DNA from: Actinacidiphila paucisporea
Lineage (GTDB): Bacteria; Actinomycetota; Actinomycetes; Streptomycetales; Streptomycetaceae
Assembly: GCF_900142575.1 (NCBI RefSeq)
Contig: NZ_FRBI01000040.1
Span: 1 to 50,513 of the forward strand
Direction of reading: 5' to 3'
Length of the DNA: 50,513 bases
Part shown: piece after piece, positions 8,731 through 16,093 of the stretch
How the letters are laid out: each line of letters begins with the position of its first letter
Position numbering within the stretch: position 1 is the stretch's first letter
Position numbers and translations under genes: made by a program
Notes under the pieces: model-generated
Database searches by the model: none
What the model was told of the DNA's origin: nothing
The model's input: the letters and a program-made list of their open reading frames with translations, nothing else

Positions 8731-8752
8731 GGCGGCGCCTTCTGGCGCCGCC
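8731..8752 (+). terminator. Terminator after ruvX
   Basis: Perfect 9-bp stem GGCGGCGCC / GGCGCCGCC with a TTCT loop, followed by CGTTTCGC. A second perfect 8-bp stem-loop (GGTCGGCA / TGCCGACC, 8763-8785) follows it, 17 bp before mltG, and would be in the mltG leader if transcription starts upstream of it. Confidence 0.7.
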
Positions 8753-8802
8753 CGTTTCGCAAGGTCGGCAGACCCGATGCCGACCGCGTACCAAGGGGAC
8801 CG

Positions 8803-10719
8803 ATGACTGACTATGGCCGGGGCTCCGGCTCCGAACCGTGGCACCCGGACGACCCGCTGTTCGGCGATGCCTACGACCGGGGCCAGGGCTACCCCCAGCA
8901 GCAGCCGCCGCCCCAGGACGGCGAGTGGCAGGACCCGTACGCCACAGGTCAGCATCAGCAGCACCAGCAGTACCCGCAGCAGGGCGGCGGGCAGTACCCC
9001 CAGCAGCCGCAGCAGGATTACCCCCAGCAGGAATACCCCCAGCAGGAATACCCCCAGCAGGAATACCCGCAGCAGGGATACCCGCAGCATCAGCAGCAGT
9101 ACCCGATGCAGCAGCCGCAGCAGTACGACACGGGCCAGCACCCGCACCAGCAGCCGCAGCAGCAGTATCCGCAGCAGGGCGGCTACGGCTACGACACCGG
9201 TTCGCACGGGACGTACGACAGCGGTTCGCACGCCACCGGCGGCTACCCCGCCCAGGACCCCTACGGCGGCCCGCAGCCCGACTACTACGGCCAGGGCGGC
9301 GGCTACCAGCAGCAACCCCAGCAGCAGTACCAGCCGGGCCCCGGCATGCAGCCGCCGCAGCACCCCCAGCAGCCGGGCCCCGGCATGCAGCCGCCGCAGC
9401 ACCCCCAGCAACCGCAGCAGCCGCAGGGGCCGCAGGCCGGACAGCCGGGGCAGGCGCGGCTGCAGCAGCCGGGACCCGGCGGCCGCCCGCAGGAGCCGGG
9501 CGCCAGGCCGCTGCGTACCGCCCCCGGCAATACCGGCGAGTGGAATCCGGAGGAGGACTCCGACCCGCGCGAGCACGCCTTCTTCGCCGACCGCGACGAT
9601 CCCGACGACCACGACGACACCCCGACCGGCAACGAGGCCGGCGGCCGGCGGGCCGGCAGGAGCCAGCCCAAGGGCGGCAAGAAGCGCCGCAGCGGCTGCG
9701 CCTGCCTGACGGTCCTGGTGGTGCTCGGCGGCGGCCTGGCCGGCGGCGTCTACTACGGCTACGGCGTCTACCAGAGCCACTTCGGCCCGGCCCCCGACTA
9801 CTCGGGCAACGGCACCGGCTCGGTCCAGGTCGAGGTCCCCAAGGGCGCGACCCTGACCACGATCGGCAACGTGCTCAAGAAGGCCGGCGTGGTCAAGAGC
9901 GTCGACGCCTTCACGGCGGCGGCCCGCAAGAACCCCAAGGGCCAGACCATCCAGGCCGGCTACTACCAGCTCAACAAGAACATGTCCGCCGCGGCAGCCG
10001 TCACGATGATGCTCGACCCCAAGTCGCAGAACGCCATGATCATCCCCGAGGGGTGGCGGGCGACCCGGATATACGCCGCGATCGACACCAAGCTCGGCCT
10101 GAAGACGGGCACCACCGCCGCCCAGGTCAAGGGCGTCGACCTCGGCCTGCCCGCGTGGGCGAAGGGCAACCTGGAGGGCTTCCTCTTCCCCGCCAAATAT
10201 GGCGCCGGGAAGGGGATGAAGCCGGTTGACGTCGTCAAGTCGATGGTCAACCAGGCCAAGGCGGAATACACCGCGGACGGCATCGAGACCGCGGCCTCGA
10301 AGGTGGGCAAGACGCCGCTGGAGATCATTGAGATCGCCAGCCTCATCCAGGCCGAGGCGCAGGAGCCGGAGGACTTCGGCAAGGTCTCCCGGGTCATCTA
10401 CAACCGGCTCGACCAGGACATGAAGCTCCAGTTCGACTCGACCATCAACTACGCCATGGGCCGGTCGACCCTCAACACCAGCAACAAGGACATCTCCTAC
10501 AAGTCGCCGTACAACACGTACGACCACAACGGGCTGCCGCCCGGCCCGATCGACAGCCCCGGCCACGACGCCATCGAGGCCGCCCTCAACCCGACGAGCG
10601 GCAACTGGCTGTACTTCGTGACGGTCAAGCCCGGTGACACCCGCTTCACCGCCAGCTATTCGACGCACCAGAAGAACGTGCAGGACTTCAACGACTACCA
10701 GAAGAAGCACGGCGGGTGA
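8803..10719 (+). CDS. mltG: Endolytic murein transglycosylase with long Gln/Pro-rich cytoplasmic tail
   Basis: Cleaves nascent peptidoglycan glycan strands outside the membrane. Residues 1 to about 290 form an unusual low-complexity, Q/P/Y-rich cytoplasmic tail with tandem YPQQ units and a duplicated 13-residue block. A transmembrane helix follows (about 299-320, CACLTVLVVLGGGLAGGVYY), then a LysM-like/YceG domain (VEVPKGATLTTIGNVLKKAGVV) and the catalytic region. The invariant glutamate is E518 in ASLIQAEAQEPEDFGKVSRV, followed by IYNRLDQDMKLQFDSTINYA and YNTYDHNGLPPGPI. The C-terminal half is standard; the tail is much longer than in E. coli. ATG has AAGGGGA upstream. Its stop overlaps the aroE GTG by 3 bases. 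Confidence 0.95.
   Translation: MTDYGRGSGSEPWHPDDPLFGDAYDRGQGYPQQQPPPQDGEWQDPYATGQHQQHQQYPQQGGGQYPQQPQQDYPQQEYPQQEYPQQEYPQQGYPQHQQQYPMQQPQQYDTGQHPHQQPQQQYPQQGGYGYDTGSHGTYDSGSHATGGYPAQDPYGGPQPDYYGQGGGYQQQPQQQYQPGPGMQPPQHPQQPGPGMQPPQHPQQPQQPQGPQAGQPGQARLQQPGPGGRPQEPGARPLRTAPGNTGEWNPEEDSDPREHAFFADRDDPDDHDDTPTGNEAGGRRAGRSQPKGGKKRRSGCACLTVLVVLGGGLAGGVYYGYGVYQSHFGPAPDYSGNGTGSVQVEVPKGATLTTIGNVLKKAGVVKSVDAFTAAARKNPKGQTIQAGYYQLNKNMSAAAAVTMMLDPKSQNAMIIPEGWRATRIYAAIDTKLGLKTGTTAAQVKGVDLGLPAWAKGNLEGFLFPAKYGAGKGMKPVDVVKSMVNQAKAEYTADGIETAASKVGKTPLEIIEIASLIQAEAQEPEDFGKVSRVIYNRLDQDMKLQFDSTINYAMGRSTLNTSNKDISYKSPYNTYDHNGLPPGPIDSPGHDAIEAALNPTSGNWLYFVTVKPGDTRFTASYSTHQKNVQDFNDYQKKHGG
9016..9090 (+). repeat. In-gene 15-bp tandem repeat (xYPQQ)
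   Basis: Five adjacent 15-bp units encode DYPQQ, EYPQQ, EYPQQ, EYPQQ and GYPQH within the mltG N-terminal tail. The units are nearly identical at the DNA level (GAATACCCCCAGCAG), so copy number could change by slippage without a frameshift. Confidence 0.9.
9331..9408 (+). repeat. In-gene perfect 39-bp tandem duplication
   Basis: Two exact 39-bp copies (9331-9369 and 9370-9408) encode QPGPGMQPPQHPQ twice in the mltG tail. Identity at every base, including third positions, indicates a recent duplication. Confidence 0.95.
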
Positions 10720-11546
10720 CCGCGGTCCGCCGGGCCGCCGTGCTCGGCTCGCCCATCGCCCACTCGCTGTCCCCGGTCCTGCACCGGGCCGCGTACGCCG
10801 CGATGGGCTTGGCGGACTGGCGCTACGACCGCTTCGAGGTCGACGAGGAGGCCCTGCCCCGCTTCCTCGACGGCCTCGACCCGGCCGAGTGGGCAGGCCT
10901 GTCTCTGACCATGCCGCTGAAGCGCGCGGTGATCCCGCTGCTGGACGGCGTCAGCGACACCGCCGCCTCGGTGGAAGCCGTCAACACCGTCGTCCTCGGC
11001 CCTGACGGGCGCCGCAGCGGCGACAACACCGACATCCCCGGCATGCTGGCCGCCCTGCGCGAACGCGGCGTCACCACGGTGGCCTCCGCCGCGATCCTGG
11101 GCGCGGGCGCCACCGCTTCCTCCGCCCTGGCCGCACTCGCCCGCATCTGCACCGGCGAGGTGACGGCGTACGTGCGCGGCCCGGCCCGCGCCGCCGAGAT
11201 GCGGGAGTGGGGGACCCGCCTCGGCGTCACCGTACGCACCGCCGACTGGGCCGACGCGGCGAAGGCGCTGGACGAGCCGCTGGTCGTCGCGACCACCCCG
11301 GCCGGCGCCGCCGACCACCTTGCCACGGCCGTCCCCGACCACCCCGGCACCCTCTTCGACGTGCTCTACCACCCCTGGCCGACCCCGCTGGCCACCGCCT
11401 GGACGGACCGCGCCGCCCCGGTCGTCAGCGGCCTCGACCTGCTGGTCCACCAGGCCGTACTCCAGGTCGAACAGCACACCGGCCGCGGCGGCGTACCGCT
11501 GGCGGCGATGCGCGCGGCCGGTGAGGCGGCCCTCGGCGGGCACTGA
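10716..11546 (+). CDS. aroE: Shikimate dehydrogenase
   Basis: Reduces 3-dehydroshikimate to shikimate with NADPH. The 276-residue protein shows the shikimate-binding GSPIAHSLSPVLHRAAY near the N terminus, SLTMPLKRA with the catalytic lysine, the substrate/cofactor motif DNTDIPGM, a glycine-rich GAGATASSALAAL for the nucleotide, and a C-terminal GLDLLVHQAVLQVE. GTG 10716 overlaps the mltG stop (GTGA), so it is probably cotranscribed and coupled. It opens the aro cluster; aroC follows after 109 bp. Confidence 0.95.
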   Translation: MTAVRRAAVLGSPIAHSLSPVLHRAAYAAMGLADWRYDRFEVDEEALPRFLDGLDPAEWAGLSLTMPLKRAVIPLLDGVSDTAASVEAVNTVVLGPDGRRSGDNTDIPGMLAALRERGVTTVASAAILGAGATASSALAALARICTGEVTAYVRGPARAAEMREWGTRLGVTVRTADWADAAKALDEPLVVATTPAGAADHLATAVPDHPGTLFDVLYHPWPTPLATAWTDRAAPVVSGLDLLVHQAVLQVEQHTGRGGVPLAAMRAAGEAALGGH

Positions 11547-11655
11547 CGCCCCCCGCCCGGGCCGCGTCCCGCACCATGGACGCCGGTCCTGGCGGGCGGG
11601 GCAAACGTGGGAGGATCGAAGCGGCAGACGGCAGGGCGTTTTCGAGGGAGCACCG

Positions 11656-12840
11656 TTGAGCAGGTTGCGCTGGCTGACCGCGGGGGAGTCGCACGGACCC
11701 GCACTCGTCGCGACGCTGGAGGGGCTGCCCTCCGGGGTGCCCGTGACCACCGAGCTGGTGGCCGACGCGCTCGCCCGGCGCAGGCTCGGCTACGGTCGCG
11801 GCGCGCGGATGAAGTTCGAGCGCGACGAGGTCACCTTCCTCGGCGGGGTGCGGCACGGCCTGACCATGGGCAGCCCGGTGGCGGTCATGGTCGGCAACAC
11901 CGAGTGGCCCAAGTGGGAGCAGGTGATGGCCGCCGACCCGGTGGACCCCGAGATCCTCGCCGGCCTGGCCCGCAACGCGCCGCTGACCCGGCCCCGCCCC
12001 GGCCACGCCGACCTGGCCGGCATGCAGAAGTACGACCTGGACGAGGCCCGTCCGGTGCTGGAGCGCGCCAGCGCCCGCGAGACCGCGGCGAGGGTCGCGC
12101 TCGGCGCGGTCGCCCGCTCCTACCTCAGGGAGACCGCGGGCATCGAGATCGTCTCGCACGTGGTGGAACTGGCCGGCGCCAAGGCCCCCTACGGCGTCCT
12201 GCCGGTGCCCGGCGACGAGGCCAGGCTCGACGCCGACCCGGTGCGCTGCCTCGACCCGGACGCCAGCGAGGCGATGGTCGCCGAGATCGACCAGGCCCAC
12301 AAGGACGGCGACACCCTCGGCGGTGTCGTCGAGGTCCTCGCCTACGGCGTGCCCGTCGGCCTCGGCTCGCACGTCCACTGGGACCGCAGGCTCGACTCCC
12401 GGCTCGCCGGCGCCCTGATGGGCATCCAGGCGATCAAGGGCGTCGAGGTCGGCGACGGCTTCGGCCTCGCCCGCGTCCCCGGCTCCCAGGCGCACGACGA
12501 GATCCTGCCGGGGCCCGACGGCGTCCGCCGCGCCTCCGGCCGCTCCGGCGGCACCGAGGGCGGCATGAGCACCGGCGAACTGCTCAGGGTGCGCGCCGCG
12601 ATGAAGCCCATCGCGACCGTCCCGCGCGCGCTGGCCACCATCGACACCGCCACCGGCGAGGCCGCCCAGGCCCACCACCAGCGCTCCGACGTCTGCGCGG
12701 TGCCCGCCGCCGGCATCGTCGCCGAGGCCATGGTCGCCCTGGTGCTCGCCGACGCGGTCGCCGAGAAGTTCGGCGGCGACTCCGTCGCGCAGACCCGGCG
12801 CAGCGTCCGCGGCTACCTCGACCACCTGGTCGTCCGGTGA
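11656..12840 (+). CDS. aroC: Chorismate synthase
   Basis: Converts EPSP to chorismate using reduced FMN. It starts L(M)-S-R-L-R-W-L-T-A-G-E-S-H-G, the invariant N-terminal signature, from a rare TTG codon at 11656 with GAGGGA 6 nt upstream; no ATG or GTG gives the same N terminus. Length 394 fits the family. Other signatures include RPGHADLAGMQKYD, ERASARETAARVALGAVA, GIQAIKGVEVGDGF and GGTEGGMSTG. The aroK GTG overlaps its TGA. The TTG start may hold translation down relative to neighbours; that is inference. Confidence 0.97.
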   Translation: MSRLRWLTAGESHGPALVATLEGLPSGVPVTTELVADALARRRLGYGRGARMKFERDEVTFLGGVRHGLTMGSPVAVMVGNTEWPKWEQVMAADPVDPEILAGLARNAPLTRPRPGHADLAGMQKYDLDEARPVLERASARETAARVALGAVARSYLRETAGIEIVSHVVELAGAKAPYGVLPVPGDEARLDADPVRCLDPDASEAMVAEIDQAHKDGDTLGGVVEVLAYGVPVGLGSHVHWDRRLDSRLAGALMGIQAIKGVEVGDGFGLARVPGSQAHDEILPGPDGVRRASGRSGGTEGGMSTGELLRVRAAMKPIATVPRALATIDTATGEAAQAHHQRSDVCAVPAAGIVAEAMVALVLADAVAEKFGGDSVAQTRRSVRGYLDHLVVR

Positions 12841-13364
12841 CCGCCCCCGCGGGCCCCCCGGCGGTCGTCCTGGTCGGCCCGCCCGGAGCGGGCAAGACCA
12901 CCGTCGGCCGTCTCGTCGCCGACCGGCTCGGCGTCGCCTACCGCGACACCGACGCCGACATCGAGGCGACCGCGGGCAAGCCCATCCCCGACATCTTCAT
13001 CGACCAGGGCGAACCGCACTTCCGCGAGCTGGAGCGCGCCGCCGTACGCGACGCGCTCGCCGGGCACGACGGGGTCCTCTCGCTCGGCGGCGGCGCGATC
13101 ATGGACGAGGCCACCCGGGCGCTGCTGCGCGGGCTGCCGGTGGTCTTCCTCGACGTCGGCCTGCACGCGGCCGTCCGCCGGGTCGGCCTCGACGCCCCCC
13201 GCCCGCTGCTCGCGGTCAACCCGCGGCAGAGCTGGCGCGACCTGATGGAAAAGCGCCGCCCCCTCTACACCGAGGTCGCCAGGGCCGTCGTCGCCACCGA
13301 CGAGGGCACCCCCGAGGACGTGGCCGAAGCCGTCCTCGACGCACTCCAGCTGAAGGACGCATGA
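12837..13364 (+). CDS. aroK: Shikimate kinase
   Basis: Phosphorylates shikimate with ATP. The 175-residue P-loop kinase has Walker A GPPGAGKTT at residues 14-22, the shikimate-binding DTDADIEATAGKPIPDIF, the FRELERAAVRDAL region, SLGGGAIMDEATR, and the lid arginine in RPLLAVNPRQSWRDLMEKRRPLY. GTG 12837 overlaps the aroC stop by 4 bases. The downstream aroB overlaps it by ATGA. Confidence 0.96.
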   Translation: MTAPAGPPAVVLVGPPGAGKTTVGRLVADRLGVAYRDTDADIEATAGKPIPDIFIDQGEPHFRELERAAVRDALAGHDGVLSLGGGAIMDEATRALLRGLPVVFLDVGLHAAVRRVGLDAPRPLLAVNPRQSWRDLMEKRRPLYTEVARAVVATDEGTPEDVAEAVLDALQLKDA

Positions 13365-14494
13365 GCGAGAACAGTCCCCAGACCGCGCCCCCCGTCCGCA
13401 TCTCCGTCGCGGGCAGCGCGGGCACCGAGGGCTACGACGTACTGATCGGCCACCAACTGCTCGGCGAGCTGCCCGGGTTGATCGGCCCCGCGGCCGGGGG
13501 CCCCTCCGCCGCGGGGAAGGGGCGGGTGGCCGTACTGCACCCCGAGGCGCTGGCCGGCACCGGCGAGGCGGTCCGCGAGGACCTCGCGGAGCAGGGCTAC
13601 GAGGCCATCGCCATCCAGCTGCCCAACGCCGAGGAGGCCAAGACCGCCGAGGTCGCCGCCTACTGCTGGAAGGCCCTCGGCCAGAGCGGCTTCACCCGCA
13701 CCGACACCGTCGTCGGCGTCGGCGGCGGCGCGACCACCGACCTGGCCGGCTTCGTCGCCGCGACCTGGCTGCGCGGAGTGCGCTGGATCGCCGTCCCCAC
13801 CACCGTGCTCGGCATGGTCGACGCGGCCGTCGGCGGCAAGACCGGCATCAACACCGCCGAGGGCAAGAACCTGGTCGGCGCCTTCCACCCGCCCGCCGGA
13901 GTGCTCTGCGACCTGGCCGCACTCGACTCGCTCGGCGAGCACGACTACGTCAGCGGCCTCGCCGAGATCATCAAGGCCGGCTTCATCGCCGACCCGGCGA
14001 TCCTCGACCTCATCGAGGCTGACCCGCAGGCCGCCCGCAGCCCGCGGTACGCGCACACCGCCGAGCTGATCGAACGCGCGATCCGCGTCAAGGCCGAGGT
14101 CGTCTCCAGCGACCTCAAGGAGTCCGGGCTCCGCGAGATCCTCAACTACGGCCACACGCTGGCGCACGCCATCGAGAAGAACGAGCGCTACAACTGGCGG
14201 CACGGCGCCGCCGTCTCCGTCGGCATGGTCTTCGCCGCGGAGCTGGGCCGGCTCGCCGGCCGCCTCGACGACGCCACCGCCGACCGCCACCGCGCCGTCC
14301 TCGGCGCGGTCGGCCTGCCGCTGACCTACCGCGGCGACCAGTGGCCCCGGCTGCTGGAGACCATGCGGGTCGACAAGAAGTCCCGCGGCGACCTGCTGCG
14401 CTTCATCGTCCTCGACGGCCTCGGCAAGCCCAGGGTCCTGGAGGGCCCCGACCCGGCGATCCTGCTCGCCGCCTACGGGGAGGTGTCCGCGTGA
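13361..14494 (+). CDS. aroB: 3-dehydroquinate synthase
   Basis: NAD- and metal-dependent cyclisation of DAHP to 3-dehydroquinate. The 377-residue protein contains DTVVGVGGGATTDLAGFVAATW (NAD-binding), PTTVLGMVDAAVGGKTGIN, AEIIKAGFIAD, and the metal-ligand segment LNYGHTLAHAIEK followed by WRHGAAVSVGM. ATG 13361 overlaps the aroK stop; the aroQ GTG overlaps this gene's stop. It is part of the continuous aroK-aroB-aroQ block. Confidence 0.96.
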   Translation: MSENSPQTAPPVRISVAGSAGTEGYDVLIGHQLLGELPGLIGPAAGGPSAAGKGRVAVLHPEALAGTGEAVREDLAEQGYEAIAIQLPNAEEAKTAEVAAYCWKALGQSGFTRTDTVVGVGGGATTDLAGFVAATWLRGVRWIAVPTTVLGMVDAAVGGKTGINTAEGKNLVGAFHPPAGVLCDLAALDSLGEHDYVSGLAEIIKAGFIADPAILDLIEADPQAARSPRYAHTAELIERAIRVKAEVVSSDLKESGLREILNYGHTLAHAIEKNERYNWRHGAAVSVGMVFAAELGRLAGRLDDATADRHRAVLGAVGLPLTYRGDQWPRLLETMRVDKKSRGDLLRFIVLDGLGKPRVLEGPDPAILLAAYGEVSA

Positions 14495-14931
14495 CCCGCC
14501 CGGTCCTGGTGCTCAACGGCCCCAACCTCGGCCGCCTCGGCTCCCGGGAGCCCGACGTCTACGGCTCCACGTCCTACGCCGGCCTCGTCGACGAGTGCCG
14601 CAAGGTCGGCGCCGACCTCGGCTTCGACGTCGAGGTCCGGGAGACCAACGACGAGGCCGAACTGATCGGCTGGCTCCACGAGGCGGCCGACGGGCGCATC
14701 CCCGTCGTCCTCAACCCGGGTGCCTTCACCCACTACTCCTACGGCCTGCGCGACGCCGCGGCCCAGCGCACGGCGCCGCTCATCGAGGTCCACATCTCCA
14801 ACCCCTACGCCCGCGAGGCCTTCCGCCACACCTCAGTCATCGCGGCGGTGGCCTCCGGCACGATCGCAGGCTTCGGCCTGGCCTCCTACCGCCTGGCCCT
14901 CCAGTCCCTGGCCACCCCCACCGCTCCCTAG
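14491..14931 (+). CDS. aroQ: 3-dehydroquinate dehydratase, type II
   Basis: Dehydrates 3-dehydroquinate to 3-dehydroshikimate. The 146-residue type II enzyme has the N-terminal VLVLNGPNLGRLGSREPDVYG with the catalytic Tyr in the lid loop, NPGAFTHYSYGLRDA, EVHISNPYAREAFRHTSV and GTIAGFGLASY. It opens with GTG 14491 overlapping the aroB stop. It is the last gene of the aro group and is followed by a repeat-rich gap. Confidence 0.96.
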   Translation: MTRPVLVLNGPNLGRLGSREPDVYGSTSYAGLVDECRKVGADLGFDVEVRETNDEAELIGWLHEAADGRIPVVLNPGAFTHYSYGLRDAAAQRTAPLIEVHISNPYAREAFRHTSVIAAVASGTIAGFGLASYRLALQSLATPTAP

Positions 14932-15272
14932 CCAACGCCCCGGGGGGGTGCCCCCCAGGGGCGCGGGGAACTGCGCGACAAGCCCCCGCCGGGGCGCGGG
15001 GCGTCACCGTCTCGAAGGGGCTGTTCGGTCCGCCCCGGCCCACCGCCCGGTGGGTGGTTGCCCGCGCAGTTCCCCGGCGCCCCTGAGGGGGCATCCCCTG
15101 CCCAGAGGGGGAACCGCGGAACCGCCGGGTCCGGGGAGGGCGGACCCTGCCGCGCGGAGGGCAGGGGCACCTGGGAGGATCCCCGGGCGTTCACCAAAGG
15201 ACGCACGGGGACGGTACCGTTCCATGTCAACCCGCGCGGCAGCGCACCCCGCACGAGAGGGAGTCGGCCGAC
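14932..15272. other. Gene-free gap with inverted-repeat element
   Basis: 341 bases without a credible gene. The first half is the inverted-repeat element described separately; the second half is GC-rich, with GAGAGGGA at 15255-15262 acting as the ribosome binding site for the next gene. Longer open frames here have no family resemblance and follow from GC bias. Confidence 0.7.
14948..15094. repeat. Dispersed inverted-repeat element, copy 1
   Basis: Left arm 14948-14977 (core CAGGGGCGCGGGGAACTGCG) pairs with right arm 15063-15094 almost perfectly, the right arm having one extra base. About 85 bp between the arms are themselves GC-rich with GGGGCGCGGGGCG and CCGCCCGGTGGG segments. Two more gaps in this window (about 28.72 and 35.38 kb) carry related cores. 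Placement immediately downstream of aroQ suggests a terminator-like role, or a mobile palindromic unit tolerated in gaps. Confidence 0.75.
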
Positions 15273-15974
15273 ATGCAGCACGCTGTGGGGGCGCCGCAGC
15301 CCGGCGGGGGGCCGACGCCGCCCGTCGTCAGCCTCACCGGGCACTTCCCGCTGCCCGCGGCGGCCCCCGTGCAGATGCCCGCCCCGGAGGGCAACGGCTC
15401 GCTGTCCGGCGGCGCGCACGGCCCGGTGGCCGTCCTGCTGATCGGCGCGGCGGGCGCTGGCAAGACGACGATCGCCCGGCACTGGGCGGACAACCGCGGC
15501 GCCCCGACCGCGCACATCAGCCTCGACGACGTACGCGAGTGGGTGAGGGCCGGCTTCGCCGATCCGCAGGCCGGGTGGAACGAGCACTCCGAGGCGCAGT
15601 ACCGCCTCGCCCGCCGCACCTGCGGCTTCGCCGCCCGCAGCTTCCTGGCCAACGGCGTGTCCTGCATCATCGACGACGCCGTCTTCCCCGACCGCCCCGC
15701 CGTCGGCCTCGGCGGCTGGAAGCGCCACGTCGGCCCCGGCCTGCTCCCGGTGGTCCTGCTGCCGGGCCTGGACATCGTCCTGACCCGCAATGCCGAGCGC
15801 ACCGGCAACCGGCGGCTCTCCGACGAGGAGGTCGCCCGTATCCACGGGCGCATGGCCGGCTGGTACGGCTCCGGCCTCCCCATCATCGACAACTCCCAGC
15901 TCGACGTCACCGCGGCCGCCGCGGCCCTCGACCGGGTCGTGGCCCGCAGCATCCAGGGCCCCCCGGTCTGGTAG
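15273..15974 (+). CDS. P-loop ATP-binding protein (AAA_33/zeta-like kinase fold)
   Basis: A 233-residue protein with a 50-residue proline/glycine-rich N terminus, then Walker A GAAGAGKTT (58-66), an ISLDDVREWVRAGFADPQ segment resembling the substrate-side motif of polynucleotide kinase/AAA_33 proteins, a Walker B-like CIIDDAVFPDR, and LTRNAERTGNRRLSDEEVARIHGRMAGW, which looks like an arginine-rich lid. It probably phosphorylates a small molecule or nucleic acid end; the substrate is unknown. ATG 15273 has an AGAGGGA Shine-Dalgarno. It stands between aroQ and the M24-efp-nusB group in its own unit. Confidence 0.8.
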   Translation: MQHAVGAPQPGGGPTPPVVSLTGHFPLPAAAPVQMPAPEGNGSLSGGAHGPVAVLLIGAAGAGKTTIARHWADNRGAPTAHISLDDVREWVRAGFADPQAGWNEHSEAQYRLARRTCGFAARSFLANGVSCIIDDAVFPDRPAVGLGGWKRHVGPGLLPVVLLPGLDIVLTRNAERTGNRRLSDEEVARIHGRMAGWYGSGLPIIDNSQLDVTAAAAALDRVVARSIQGPPVW

Positions 15975-15991
15975 CCCGCGGTCCTTCGGCC

Positions 15992-16043
15992 GCACCACGG
16001 CCGGGGGTCGGCCTCCTGCACGACGGCCGGGGGTCGGCCTCCT
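15992..16043. repeat. 26-bp tandem direct repeat
   Basis: Two adjacent 26-bp copies (15992-16017, 16018-16043) differ at one base (GCACCACGG vs GCACGACGG) and share the core CGGCCGGGGGTCGGCCTCCT. Each has a short palindrome GGCCGGGGGTCGGCC. They lie between the P-loop gene and the M24 gene and may act as tandem terminators. Confidence 0.85.
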
Positions 16044-16081
16044 TCGGGCGCCGAAAAGGGGCGAAGGGAGGGTGGGCGCCA

Positions 16082-16087
16082 TAAGCT
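16082..16087 (+). promoter_or_regulatory. Candidate -10 (TAAGCT) for a leaderless M24-efp-nusB transcript
   Basis: TAAGCT fits TAnnnT and ends 6 nt before the ATG at 16094. No Shine-Dalgarno precedes that ATG, which fits a leaderless message. No clear -35 was found. Confidence 0.4.
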
Positions 16088-16093
16088 CACGGC

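Noticed and set aside
15992..16043. Possible CRISPR repeats
   Set aside because: Only two copies, directly adjacent with no spacer, and no cas genes in the window.
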